DNA of 64,000 nucleotides from Zygnema cylindricum (taxonomy: Eukaryota; Streptophyta; Zygnematophyceae; Zygnematales; Zygnemataceae), in assembly GCA_037447655.1 (NCBI GenBank), contig JBBHKE010000900.1, positions 34,077 through 98,076 on the forward strand. The letters run 5' to 3'. The stretch's first letter is position 1; every line of letters starts with the position of its first letter. A program made the translations under genes and the position numbers. The notes below the pieces were generated by a model. The model did no database searches and was not told the DNA's origin. It worked only from the letters and a program-made list of their open reading frames with translations. Positions 20,942 through 33,041 of the stretch are shown here, in pieces.

Positions 20942-21913
20942 CTAGAGATCTTTCTCTCCCTCCATCATCTTTGCCATAGCAAAGAACTCCGTGTCGTTAG
21001 TTTTAGGAAATCTAACAACCTCTGATTTCTCCTTCTCCATCTCTTTCACCAGTTCCTCTTCCTCCGCTAAAAAAACTGCGGTTTTGCTCGGAGGTTTTGG
21101 TGTAAATGGAGCTCCTCTCACCTTCCATCCTTTGCGATAAAAACCTGTTTCACACGCTTTTATATACAAAGGACAAAACTTGTACAAATGACCATTGTTA
21201 TAGCAATAGACACACCGTTCATATTGCTGAAAAGATTGATTTCCTTAAAATCTATTATCTCTCTGAAATTGAGCATTGTAAGCTACAGCTGGCTTTCCAG
21301 AATTAAATGCCAGCTGATTCGCTTCTTCTTCTAGCACATACTCTATAGCTGTAGCTAGATTCCACTGTGTCTTATCCAATTTTTTCAGTTCATCATAGGC
21401 ACCTTTATACTCACTAGGAAGCCCCCTCACTAAAATCATTGCTTGGTGATACTCAGGAAATGAAGCACCTGAACATGCATTTTCTGCAACTAGAAGTCTG
21501 AATTTATTGCAATATTTTGCCATGCTTCCGCCTGTATATTTAAATTCCTAGATCTGCTCAGCAGTTATAATCTCATGTTGTGCATTAGCCCTATAATATG
21601 TCTTTTTCAAAGCATCCCAAATCTTTGATGCTTTAGAAGCCTGAATGTATGTCATATGCAGCTCCTTAGATATCATTAATTTTATCAAATGAAGAGCCTG
21701 ATCATTCTTTTGATCATAGTTTACATCAGTTTCTACCATAGATCCATTAACAACATCAAAGAGCTTCACTTCTACAAAATAAGACCTGACAAGATCTGCC
21801 CAATACAGATATTCTCTCCCATCAAAAAGCGGAATTCGTGAAGGCGGGCCCGTGACCTGTTGTTTTGAGATAACAGCCGGAACCGAAGATGATGAGGATG
21901 CCGGTGTAGTCAT
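20942..21913 (-). pseudogene. Copia gag with zinc knuckle, two internal stops
   Basis: ATG at 21913; an N-terminal Ser-rich stretch, then IPLFDGREYLYWADL and a capsid-like domain (IWDALKKTYY, GGSMAKYCNKF, LPSEYKGAYDEL). A CX2CX4HX4C zinc knuckle (CVYCYNNGHLYKFC) lies near 21175-21215. All sections share one frame, interrupted by stops near 21548 and 21245. Relative to the gag at 2247-3524 it is clearly the same clade but well diverged. Confidence 0.87.
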
Positions 21914-22699
21914 CTCGGAACCAAACCAAGCAAGAAACTTTCACAAAAACCGGTCTGAAAAAACAACAACTTCAACAGTTGATAAAACCCAAACCAGAGA
22001 CACGATAGCCTTGCAAATCAACCACAATGTAGATAATATCAGGATAAACACACAAACAAAATTACAAGTGATTCTGCCCGCAGATCTGTGAGATATTTAC
22101 ATATAAAAATGCCAAAAACAGGCTTTACAGTTTTTGACTACTAAGTCTTCATGCCTTCAAAGTTGTCTAAGTCCTACTAGTATACACTGAAGCCTATGCT
22201 GCTCAACGTTCGGAGGCATACCAGCCGTACAATAAATACCTACACCTCAAACCGAACAAGGTATGTCATACAAAAAGATTCTTTTACTAATCAGCTAACC
22301 ACACAAAGACAAAAATCTACTTAACCAGATATTTACAATGAATTAAGGATTCTGTATGCCACATCATTTGTCGTGTATGTGGTTCACACGGACCAGCATT
22401 TGTTGGCGGTCTCCGTCCGCCGCGTACATATCAGATTCGGCACCGTAGACAAATCTCCATGTGCCATTTTGTCCTCAAGTGTATCTATGCACCAACAATG
22501 GGATATTTTGGAGTGTCTTCTTATTTGTAGTGACTTGTGTCTCGGGAGTGTATACAAAGGTGTACTCCCTACCGATCTAGTGGAACATCAATTCTGGTGT
22601 GTAATGAAACGAACTTACAACCAAACATATGCTAAGTCGTGAAACTCTCTCTCCCTCACACTCGAGGCATAGAGAGGACTAAAGCTTTCCAAAACAACA
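21914..22699 (-). repeat. 5' LTR and leader of copia B
   Basis: It begins TGTTGTTTTGGAAAGCTT at 22699 (minus) and matches 17381-18166 with scattered substitutions. The leader runs to the gag ATG. The LTR divergence suggests an old insertion. Confidence 0.78.
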
Positions 22700-23229
22700 C
22701 CTAGAAGCTGCAAGGTCGCCTATTTAGTTTGGCAAAAGACCACCCAAAAGTACCTCATATATTGCCAACTTTGACCGACTGATACTTGACACCTATAAGT
22801 CACTTTAACTCAAAACACAACTGACTTTGAGATTACACTTAGCTTAACTATCTGACAGAGTTTCACACACAAAAGAGTTTCACACACAAAATATGATCAG
22901 GCACAAAATTGCACATACACAATGGCAACCATAAAGTCACATTTCTTACTTAGTGAACTTGTGCAAGTTACTTTCAAAAAGCATGCGTCCTAATTTTTTA
23001 CAAATCACTCTAATCTAACTGCCTAATTACCAATTAGAACACTAGGACGTTCTAAGTTGTACTATTTGGTTTTACTAGTTGGGACATTTTGTCCGGTTTT
23101 ACTAGTTGGTACATTTAATTCTACGTCTATACTACACTACGGACAACTCAGGTTTGCCCCCAAAACCTCCTAATCTACATTGTGCACACTAACCTAAAGA
23201 CGATAGTGTGTACCCTAGTGGAAACATAC
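22700..23229. other. No gene seen
   Basis: Flank of copia B. Two short local duplications are visible (GAGTTTCACACACAAAA near 22858; GGTTTTACTAGTTGG near 23070). I see no coding signal. Confidence 0.5.
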
Positions 23230-23830
23230 CAGTGACCACCGTAATGTTTCACTAAGGGTACGGCCCCATGTGGCTAAGTTCGGGTTTTTTCTGTCGTTTT
23301 CCTTTTAAACTTAGCGTTGTATTGCCTAAGTTGTGACCGTATGAAGAAATCGCAAATTTGTAGGGTAAAATTTGCGTCATTCTCGAACTTAGGATGTACG
23401 AAAATTTGTCGTCATGTGTTTTTGTTCGACCCACTATCACGTCATCTTCAAACTTATCATAAACCACATCGACAATGTGTTTTAAGCTAAGTAAAACCGT
23501 TTACACCAATAGGAAAACATATTCCCACGTGTGAAAAGTTTTCAAAAGTTTTTGACGACTGAAAAAAGTACAAGGTTGTTCGTTTTTGTCCGCATGCACC
23601 TTCTACGGTTTTTTTTTTGCAAGGGTCTCGATGGGGCAGTGTCATTTCACGCAAAGTTGAAAAATTTGCGAAGGTGAAAAATCTGTGTAGTCATGGCGGC
23701 CGGATAGGAGAATTTATGCAAAGGCATGTCGTACAGCCACGGCTTCAAGGCTGTACGTCTACGATGTCACACAATGACATACGACATGCCAAATCAGTAT
23801 ATATATAAGGGAACGTTGTTCGCCCCTCTA
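23230..23830. mobile_element. Fragment of Harbinger-like element
   Basis: The piece 23262-23480 (TTTTTTCTGTCGTTTTCC, GCGTCATTCTCGAACTTA, TTCGACCCAC) aligns with 61420-61640 in the 779-bp element at 61403-62181. The left TIR (GGGTACGGCCCCATGTGG) is recognisable at 23257. No matching right end is found before the minisatellite. Confidence 0.6.
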
Positions 23831-23879
23831 CGAAACATTATATAGGCGGTAGGCGGTGTGTCTGTCTTCGATTTTTTCC

Positions 23880-24545
23880 GTCCGTCCGCAGTATGGACCG
23901 CCGTACCGCTGGCACAATGTAACGGTGCCGCCCGTACCGCCGTACTGCTGGCATACTCTAACATTGCCAATCGTCGGTGTGCAGAGCGCTGTACGGTTGG
24001 TGAAACCTAAGATTGCCACACGTCGGTGTGCAGACCGCCGTACGGTTGGCGTAATCTAACATTGCCAACCGTCAATGTGCAAACCGCCGTACGGTTAGCG
24101 TAACCTAACATTCCCACCCGTCGGTGAGCAAACCGCCGTACAGATGGCATAATCTAACATTGCCAACTGTCGGTGTGCAGACCGTCGTACGGATGGCGTA
24201 TTTTAACGTTGCCGTGCGTCGTTGTGCAAATCGCCGTACAGATGGCGAAATGTAACATTGCTGTGCGTCGCTGTGCAGACCACCGTACGGATGGCGTAAT
24301 TTAACGTTGCCGTGCATCGTTGTGCAACCGCCGTACGGATGGCGTAATGTAACATTGTCGTGCGTCACTGTGCAGACCGCCTTACGGATGGCGTAATATA
24401 ACGTTGTCGTGCGTCGTTGTGCAGATCGTCGTACGGATGGGCTAATGTAACATTGTCGTGCGTCGCTGTGCAGATCGCTGTACGTTGGCGTAATGTAACA
24501 TTGTCGTGCGTCGATGTGCAGACCGCATTACGGATAGCGTAATGT
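23880..24545. repeat. Minisatellite, about 49-bp unit, roughly 13 copies
   Basis: A repeated unit with core GCCGTACGGATGGCGTAATG and TAACATTGTCGTGCGTC. Successive TAAC words at 24302, 24350, 24399, 24448 and 24496 give a period of 48-49 bp. Units differ by substitutions and 1-bp indels. Since 49 is not a multiple of three, reading frames rotate and the array is not protein-coding. It is cut at its right end by a MITE-derived segment. Confidence 0.9.
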
Positions 24546-25062
24546 ATCATTAATTTGGGTTCTTGAAATTTTGATTTTTTTTCTTTAATAGGATACATGA
24601 TTTTAATTTTTCCTTTACTTTAATTAATGTACTGTACAAAATAGTGTAAAGAACGAAAGTACAATAAGATCTAAACACTGTGGTGTACGGTCTATGTTAG
24701 ACCGTACATAAATGTACCTTTTCAAGTGAAAATTTTACAAAAAATGAATTAAAGCAGTCGCGCACGCATAGGAACGTGCGCTCAAAAAACGGGATTATTC
24801 TGACACGTAAATTAGTCTGACATGTACGGATATTTAATTTCACGACGGCGTACGATTTCTAGTATTTTGTACGGATACATATATTAATGTATATAATCGT
24901 ACGTCGAATAATCCATTTTTGTTGTTCCCAAATTAGCATAATGCCGAAATTAGAATACATTATTATAAATTAGAAAAAAAAATCAAATTCTTATTTAGCA
25001 TCAATTACATTAAATTTTCTTCAACACTATTTAAACTTTGACACTAATAACAATTCGCGGTG
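24542..25062. mobile_element. Truncated MITE of the second TA family
   Basis: In reverse orientation it aligns with 12276-12824. The right end ACACTAATAACAATTCGCGGTG with TA (25063-25064) is intact, while the left terminal 30 bp are degraded where it meets the minisatellite. Confidence 0.7.
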
Positions 25063-25161
25063 TAGCGTTGCCGTGCGTCCGTAGTACGGGCATGGTAAAC
25101 TAGACAGGGTACATGCCCGTGTAAGGGGCGTTGATTTACTCGCCGTTTCAAAAATTACGAT

Positions 25162-27445
25162 GTGTCTTGTGACGCTTCAAAAAATTTCGAAAAAATACGA
25201 TGCAGCCCTTCCCTTTGTCTCGTATGCCCTTCCCTTCCCATCTTCCCCCATTATCCGATTTTCTTTCCCTCATCCTCTATGACTCTCTTCCCTCAAACCT
25301 TCCCCTTCAATCTCTTCAACCATCTGAATTCACCTACTTTACACCTTCCCACCCCTCTCCTCTTACTCCTCCCATATTTTCCCCCTCATCATCTTCAAGT
25401 CCCCCTCCTCCTCCATCTTCTCCTACCCCCCTTGTTTTCCCGGCTTCTCCCATCACTCTTGCCACCCACTCAGCTGCCCTTCCTCTTCATCTTGTCACAA
25501 ATTTTGAAGATACTTCCTCCTCTCCCCCTCTTTCCCAAGATGATCCTCTTTTTGACAATCTTTCTCCCACAATTTTTTCCCACTCACCTCTTCTTGGGCC
25601 TTTTGCTCCTGTTGAGCCTTCACTTCCTCGTCCAGAGCCTTCCCCTCTTCCTGACCCCTCTCTTTTACCTCGCCGAAACCCCGCACGCTCTAGAGTTCCC
25701 CCCTCTCGGCTTATTACTTCCATAGGCCACGCCTCTCTAGCTTACGCTTACTCGGCTGGGGCCTCTGCCTCTCTTATTCCAGCCCCTCTCTCTTTGAAAG
25801 CTGTCCTCAAACATCCTCATGCCTCCCTTTGGAAAATTGTCAATGATGCTGAATTGAATGCCTTACTTTCCAACAAAACATGGAATCTTGTTCCCCTTCC
25901 CCGTGGAAGAAAGGCAATCGGTTCGAAATGGGTCTTCTGTGTAAAACAAAAAGCGGATGGATTCGTTGACAAATACAAAGCTCGCTTGGTGGTGAAGGGC
26001 TTTTCCTGAATCGAAGGTATAGATTTCACTGAAACCTTTGCTCTTGCTCTAGTTGCCCGGTTGACATCTATCCGCACTATACTTGCTCTAGCTACTGAAC
26101 ATGATTTCCATGTTCATCAGATGGATGTTAAAAATGCCTTCTTAAATGGGATCTTGTCCGAGGACATTTACATGCATCAGCGTGAAGGCTATATTTCCCC
26201 TCGATCTGAACATATGGTTTGCCATCTCATTAAAACAATATATGGATTAAAGCAATCCCCACGTGTTTGGAACCATATCATAGATGCCATTATGCGAAAA
26301 TAAGGATTTGATTTACCCGAATTGATGTCGATTTTAGCATTCACTCTCGGGCTCTGGCACCTCATTGATCATTGTTGCCATCTTTGTTGACGATCTCCTT
26401 CTTGTTGGTCCTTCCCTCTCTGAAATCTCCACTGTCAAATCTCTCCTTCAGACCCATTTTGACATGGCCAATCTAGGTGAGCTCACTTTTTATTTGGGCA
26501 TTCAAGTTTCTTGTAATCGCTCGACTCGCACCCTCTCTCTCTCTCAGGAGATCTTTATCTCTGATCTTTTGGAACGCTTTGGCATGGCAGAGTGCTCATC
26601 CCTTTCCACTCCTTTAGATGCCAATGCCCCTCTCCTCCCTTCCGCTGACTCTCTTCTCTCCCCCTCCCTCCATGCCACTTACTGCTCGATGGTCAGGGCC
26701 CTTATGTACGCCATGCAAGCCACCCGATGGTCAGGGCCCTTATGTACGCCATGCAAGCCACACGCCTTGACATTGCCACAGCTGTCACTAAACTCAGTAA
26801 ATTCTTTCAACGTCCTTCTCTTGATCATCTTGCCGCAGCCAAACGTGTCTTTTGTTATCTACAGGGCACTAAAACTCTTTGTCTCAGATATTCTTCCTCT
26901 GGCTCCAGTGCTCTTACAGGTTTTTTTGATTCGGATTGGGCACAAGATGAGCTTTCCCAATCGTTCCAACACTGGCTCGTGCTTCTTTTTGGGCAATGGT
27001 CTTATCTCTTGGTCATGTAGAAAGCAACCTACCACGGCATGCTCCAGCACTAGGGCGGAATATATGGCGGCTTGTCACGCCGCTAAGTAAGCTGTTTGGC
27101 TTTGGACCTTGCTTTCCAATCTTGGGTTTCCCCTTTCAGCCCCAACTCCTATTTTTTCGGATTCACTAGGAGCCCTTGCTTTGATCCACAATCCTGTTCA
27201 CCACAAACGGACGAAGCACATCGACATTCAGTATCACTACTCTCGTGAGCGAGTCGAAGATGGCACTCTCCAGTTTCTTTATGTCAAATCCGCCGACCAA
27301 ATGGCCGATTATCTCACCAAGGCTCTTCATCGCCCTCACTTTGAGAAGCACCGCCTCTCCTCTGGCCTTCGTCTTCCTTTTCCTCTTGGCTAAATTTCCT
27401 TTGTTTTCATCTCAATCTACTTCCTAGTTTTCGCTTGAGGGGGGG
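25162..27445 (+). pseudogene. Copia element C: pol C-terminal two thirds, broken
   Basis: The plus-strand frame starts in a Pro/Ser-rich linker (25200-25680), then RVT_2 (NKTWNLVPLPRGRKAIGSKW, KARLVVKGFS), an in-frame stop at 26007, MDVKNAFLNGIL, YGLKQSPRVWN, a frame change near 26310, FVDDLLLVG and LTFYLGIQV. RNase H follows (TRAEYMAACHAAK near 27050; FSDSLGALALIHN; KHIDIQYHY; MADYLTKALHRP). A 38-bp tandem duplication (26688-26763) breaks the RT C-terminus. Gag, protease and integrase are absent. The polypurine tract TTGAGGGGGGG precedes the LTR at 27446. Confidence 0.88.
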
Positions 27446-27949
27446 TGTTAAGGGACATTTAGCGTCAGTTTATTTTTGTCTTGTCTGTACTTTTCTTACG
27501 TCGGTCAAGTCTTGTTGACTGTCTTATTCGGACGTCTCAGTTTTGGTCCTGTCCGTACTTCCATACGTCGGTCTAGTCATTTGTACCTTTTCATTACATA
27601 CGTCGGTCTAGTCTTTTTACGTACAAGTCCTTTGACCGTCGGCTCAGTCTTTTGGGCGACGGTCCAGTCTTTTGTCCTACATACATTTGTTAGAATCTAG
27701 ACTAGGGTCCCTTTGTTACCGCGCACCGTAGAGCGCTTAGACTCCACAGTAATTAGCATTGTATATTTTGTATATAAGTGACTCTTCTCACTTAATGAAA
27801 TCATCCCAAATACAAATCAATTCCTCTCTCAATGCATTGATCTTTCTCTTGTGTACAACTTCATGGCTTCCGCCAATCCACCTCCAATATCCCTCTCTCA
27901 CAGATGGTTCACTCTCTCCGTCTCTCACAGATGGCTCACTGAGAGTCCA
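27446..27949 (+). repeat. 3' LTR of copia C
   Basis: It begins TGTTAAGGGACATTTAGC directly after the polypurine tract and most likely ends GAGAGTCCA at 27949, where sequence homologous to 9940-10000 begins. It includes TATATAAGTGACTC (27770) as a plausible TATA and a short CTCACAGATGG repeat at the end. A second copy is at 29995-30477. Confidence 0.75.
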
Positions 27950-28406
27950 TAGTTTTCCAAAAACAATAAAATTCCTAGGCCTGATTTTATGAAATTTTGC
28001 GAAACAATAACAACATATGCATTTTTAGGTTTGGAAAACCGTTTCTAAAACGCCTGGACAGAAAGTTATCCCTTCATCGTCGCCTAAATGCATGACTGTT
28101 AATGGTTGGGCATAATCGAGTTCGCACCACATTCAGTGGACATGTTGATGCAGCCACCTGAATGACCTGTTATATGACCATTATAATGATCAGTTTTGGT
28201 CTTGCATTTCGCGTGTTGAGTGCATCGGGGAAAAGTTCGTATGCAAAAATTTAGTGATAAAGGTGTCATGCATGTCACTCAATGAAGATTAAGCATTTAT
28301 TGGACGCTTTTATGCGTTAGCTTGAAAGTGTTGAATTTAGAGAGAATTTTGTCGCACTCGATCGATCAATGTTTTTGTGGACTTTCTATTCCGGAAAAGC
28401 ATGCAG
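27446..28406. repeat. Direct duplication of LTR plus flank (copy 1)
   Basis: This block recurs at 29995-30988, including about 460 bp beyond the LTR end, so genomic flank was duplicated with the LTR. Copy 2 has an extra tandem repeat of about 55 bp (30690-30790, TGACCTGCTATATGACC). Confidence 0.85.
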
Positions 28407-28532
28407 TTGGTCAGAGTTTTTGTCTGCCAGGGTGGTAGTTATTTTTGCTTAAACACAAAGGGGTCAGGATTATCCTAGAGGCTTCTTGGAAGCTGTCCAC
28501 TCTGAGGACTTATGGAGGTCTCAGAGTTTCAA

Positions 28533-29994
28533 TTGACATATGAACACTTTGAGAAATACACCGTAAAATGTGCTATAAAATCAAGAGTAACATTTCAATA
28601 TTCGGTTACATGGGCACATACCCTAAGAAAAGGTGAAAAATCGAAATCGGAAAGTCGTGGCTGAAAATTCTTGAACCAATGACGTCGACGTTAAGTCAAG
28701 TGAGCATGACGTCATAACGTCGCAAAACCCTAAGCATCTACAATGTCACAAAAAACTAAACTTATACAAATTCGCTATTTTGTTAACTTCAAAAAATTGT
28801 CTTGAGTTTTGTATCCTTCTACAACGGTCACAAATTGTATCCACGTCTACATCCGTCACAAATTAAAGTAATGATTTCGTCATCGAACATATGAACATAC
28901 TAGAAATCTATAGTGAGAATCTTCACTAAAACAAATTAAGAAGTCGGTTATATGGGAACACACCCTTACTTGCATGAACTTTGCCATCTTAGGGTGTGAG
29001 TCTTGTATTTTCCCCCTTCCCTTCAAAGTTTGTCATTCTTGTTGCATCCATTTTTCCCATAGTTCAAAAGTAGGTGTTTATATGGTAGGCCTTTGGTCGG
29101 CGCCTTTATCGTAAATTGTGTTATAGGTTTTTCATGTGATCTTCTTAGGGCGTGTTCCCATGTGTTCAAGTAAGGTTTTTTTTCCCGTCGTTTTCACAAA
29201 AAATGGGACTTTCAACAACAAAATATTACGCCGTACGAAAAATGGGCAAAACCACAAGTACATTTTGCGTCATCTTGGAACTTGAAAGGTATGACAATTG
29301 GTGTTATTAACATCGTGACCCACTTCCAGCTCATCTTCACACTTGTAATGGAAACAAATCGCGATCTCATTCTAACCAAAATAACCCTTATTGACGAATA
29401 AAAAGCAGGTATTGCACGCGTGAAACGTCTTCGAAATTTTTTGAACGAGTGAGAGTACACGCTATTTTTTTCCATGCTCGTCATACGCATGCACGTACAA
29501 AATGACAAGCATGTACGGAAAAAAATTCGTTGGGGTATCAGACCTCCACTTTCATTCATGGGTCCTTTGCAAAAATTTACAACGTCCTCGTCTCTCCCAA
29601 TCATTTTCATTCGACCGCTCCTCTTTCTCCCATCTGTAAATGAAATGCAACAATAATAGTATCAAATGAAAGATATATTATTTTCCTTTTTTTTCATATT
29701 TTTGGTCTCATTTTGATGGCATATCGAATGATAAATGGTAAGAAAAATAAATCGGGAAGCCATGGCGGAAAGTTTACGTGTTGATGACGTCACAAGGTAG
29801 CATGACTTCGTCATGTCATAAAACCCTAAACATTTATAATGTCACAAAAAACTTGACGCCTACAACCATCGCCGTTTTTGTAGACGTCACTCATTTTAAG
29901 AAGTTTCGTAGTCATCTACATTTCGTTTCGTACAATCGTAGGCTGTCGCATATTTTGTAGAAGTCTACACCTTTCACATATTTGAAGTAATGAA
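28533..29994. mobile_element. Rearranged Harbinger-like elements
   Basis: Three pieces of one family are present: a right end 28533-28623 (CATGGGCACATACCC + TAA), a second piece ending at 28965 (TATGGGAACACACCC + TTA), and a left end starting GGGCGTGTTCCCATG at 29148 after TTA and running to the LTR copy at 29995. The last matches 62185-63157 in reverse but stops about 110 bp short; the missing end corresponds to the piece at 28533-28623. The CATGACGTCAT-type segments (28700, 29810) are family-specific. Confidence 0.7.
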
Positions 29995-30988
29995 TGTTAA
30001 GGGACATTTAGCGTCAGTTTATTTTTTTCTTGTCCGTACTTTTCTTACGTCGGTCAAGTCTTGTTGACCGTCTTATCCGGACGTCTCACTTTTGGTCCTG
30101 TCTGTACTTCCATACGTCGGTCCAGTCATTTGTACCTTTTCATTACATACGTCAATCTAGTCTTTTTACATACAAGTCCTTTGACCGTCGGTCCAGTCTT
30201 TTGGGAGACGGTCTAGTCTTTTGTCCTAGACTAGGATCCCTTGTTACAACGCACCGTAGAGCGCTTAGACTCCACAGTAATTAGCATTGTATATTTTGTA
30301 TATAAGTGACTCTTCTCACTTAATGAAATCATCCCAAATACAAATCAATTCCTCTCTCAATGCATTGATCTTTCTCTTGTGTACAACTTCATGGCTTCCG
30401 CCAATCCACCTCCAATATCCCTCTCTCACAGATGGTTCACTCTCTCCGTCTCTCACAGATGGCTCACTGAGAGTCCATAGTTTTCCAAAAACAATAAAAT
30501 TCCTAGGCCTGATTTTATGAAATTTTGCGAAACAATAACAACATATGCATTTTTAGGTTTGGAAAACCGTTTCTAAAACGCCTGGACAGAAAGTTATCCC
30601 TTCATCATCGCCTAAATGCATGAATGTTAATGGTTGGGCATAATCGAGTTCGCACCACATTCAGTGGACATGTTGATGCAGCCACCTGAATGACCTGCTA
30701 TATGACCATTATAATGATCAGTTTTGGTCTTGCATTTCGCGTGTTGACCTGCTATATGACCATTATAATGATCAGTTTTGGTCTTGCATTTCGCGTGTTG
30801 AGTGCATCGGGGAAAAGTTCGTATGCAAAAATTTAGTGATAAAGGTGTCATGCATGTCACTCAATGAAGATTAAGCATTTATTGGACGCTTTTATGCGTT
30901 AGCTTGAAAGTGTTTGAATTTAGAGAGAATTTTGTCGCACTCGATCGATCAATGTTTTTGTGGACTTTCTATTCCGGAAAAGCATGCA
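29995..30988. repeat. Direct duplication of LTR plus flank (copy 2)
   Basis: The LTR (29995-30477) lacks any adjoining copia coding DNA and is followed by the same flank as copy 1. The flank is itself the diverged inverted partner of about 9490-10000. Confidence 0.82.
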
Positions 30989-31388
30989 CGGCAGAGGTTG
31001 GACATAATGGAACTCACACCTGCCCATGAGTCTAATAGTTTGGATTATACTGTGAATTTTTTTTTGATGGCCTATTAGCACATAGTCGCAGAGTTACTGT
31101 CAACTCTTTTGACGAAATATCAAAACAAATGTTTTCAATTGTGTCTATTTTCCAATGAAGGCAAGTGGTTTGCTTTCCTGAAATGAATTGATTGCTTTTT
31201 GTAAAACATCGTACGAATACAAACCAGTTTCAGTTGAGGAGTTGTTCATAAGAACCAAAAATCAAGGAAAGAAATGGCAAACATTTACGAGACATGGTAA
31301 CGAGATTCTGCATCTGTTAAAAAACACTTCAAAACTTTCACTAAAAAGTCGAAAATCACAATTTTCAGAACTAGTTCACTATTGTCGC
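30989..31388. repeat. Diverged inner extension of the inverted repeat (right)
   Basis: It aligns inversely with 8548-9520 minus the MITE. There are many mismatches, in contrast to the near-identity outside 31389. Confidence 0.75.
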
Positions 31389-31968
31389 CATGATACAAAA
31401 CGGCTGACTAGTGTGCAACTATACAAACCCCTTAAAACACCCAACAATTTTAAAATAAAAAAGGAAATCCAGCAAAAAAAAACTTAATGAGAAATCAATA
31501 AGAATGGCGTTTACAATAAAAAAGAATACTAGAAACGTCTTGTGATACTTCCGAGACCTAGTTTAAACATCACTGGGACATATAGAAACCAGGAACTGGT
31601 AAACAGAAGTTTATTTACAAGTAGGATTGCCTTTTGGAACAGTAACATTTCTTCCTGGCTGGAATCCCAATTGGCACACCCAAACCCAAGGAGAATCCAA
31701 ACAAGAAATGTTAGAGCAATGAAGGTCAAGAAAATTACCTTAAAAAGCAAGAAGCAAAAATAGAAGAAGAAGCACACATGCATCATGAAAAAGTGTGCTC
31801 AATATTTTTTTCAAAATTTTGGAGATTTTCCCATTTAATATCTCAAAACTGGACCAAACACGCTAGAACCCGGAACAAAAATTTCAAATCCCACCATAAC
31901 TCATAAAACATCTCAGAACCAATATAACCCCAAAAACCACAGAGTACCCTGTTTATTTTTCCAGGAAT

Positions 31969-32794
31969 TCAATAAACATGTACCTCCACCATGACGCATC
32001 CCAATCTCAAGTGTGAGTTGAGCAAGTTGAAGAGGTTGACGTTGGAGTAAAAACATTTCTTCAAAACACCAAGGCAACTCTCTCCATTCTTCGCCACATA
32101 CCATGCGCCCGTCTTACACGGACACGCTGCATGCATGTAATGTAACGAGGTCAGAAGTACCCTCTCCCACTCCCTCCGCCTCTCTCTCCCTCTCCCATCT
32201 TCCTCTGTCTAATTCTCGCCCACTCCCCACTCCCCACTCCCACTAAATCACCTGGCTTTCCATCTTTGGTCCTTTTTTTACAGTCTCCCGCATCTTATTT
32301 ACTCCAATACTCTTCCCTTTACAAATCACTTTTCTCACTCTCTCCCCGTTAACACTGCCCTCCTGCTCCCACCCCCTCTCGTCCCTTTCCCTTACTTCTT
32401 ATTCCAACACTTCATCCGCACATTGTTCTAACCCTGCCTTACCGCCCCTCCCTCCGTCTCTGCCTCCTTCTCTCCCTACCCTCTTGCTCTTCCTCTTCCT
32501 TAGCCCTCTCCCTCTCTCACCCCCCCTCCTCTTCCTTTCCCCCTACCCATCTTAGCTCTCCACCTACACAGCCCTCTTCCACTCCCCCACCTCACCCCGC
32601 ACCGTTCCCCCCTCCCTACCCTCTAGTTCCCCCCTCCCTACCCCTCTCTTTTCCTTCCTTCCCGCCCTCTCCCTTCAAACCGGCTGGCCAGCTTTAGGCC
32701 GGAGTTCAGAATCAGTACCTGCCGCCTCCAAAATGCTGGGCTGCGAGAAAACGACGAGAAATGCGACGAGTAAAAGACAAATTAGCTTCGCCAT
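31969..32794 (-). CDS. Small secreted LysM-like Cys-containing protein (right copy)
   Basis: Mirror of the left gene: exon 1 32794-32719, exon 2 32126-31969, with the same donor, acceptor, phase and 76-residue product. I find no substitution in either exon relative to the left copy. The two genes point toward each other across the spacer. The few arm differences seen nearby lie in the leader region (for example near 32924-32972). Signal peptide, five mature Cys and the LysM-like pattern are as described for the left copy, with the same caveat about a possible further 3' exon. Confidence 0.62.
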
Positions 32795-33035
32795 TGCACC
32801 GATTAGAAAATTCACAGAAAATGAAAATATAATGGTTTCAAAGATTCTTTATCAAAACTTGGTTTTTGTTGACTGCGATAAACTTGAGTAGGTGGCCTTC
32901 TTTCTTAGGGAGAGAGAGCCTTTCGGCTGGAGAAGGAACAAAGTCCCCCGAGTGCTACGACTGCCGCAGCGATTCGTGGTTGGAGGATTGGCTCGCGTTC
33001 GCAGACTGACGGGTGCACTCGAACGCTCGCAAGAC

Positions 33036-33041
33036 TTTATA
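33036..33041 (-). promoter_or_regulatory. TATA box of right LysM-like gene
   Basis: TATAAA on the minus strand, 242 bp upstream of the ATG at 32794, identical in context to 6895-6900. Confidence 0.6.

Larger units (their letters stand above)
18167..22699 (-). mobile_element. Full-length but inactivated Ty1/copia element B
   Basis: In minus-strand order it has 5' LTR and leader (22699-21914), gag, zinc knuckle, protease, integrase, reverse transcriptase, RNase H and a polypurine tract at 18167-18180. It has at least four in-frame stops and several frameshifts, so it is not autonomous. The order protease-integrase-RT-RNase H defines the copia superfamily. The separate domains are listed individually. 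Confidence 0.9.

Noticed and set aside
23880-24545. Possible CRISPR-like array
   Set aside because: Units are contiguous, with no unique spacers, and the context is a plant nuclear genome; it is a minisatellite.
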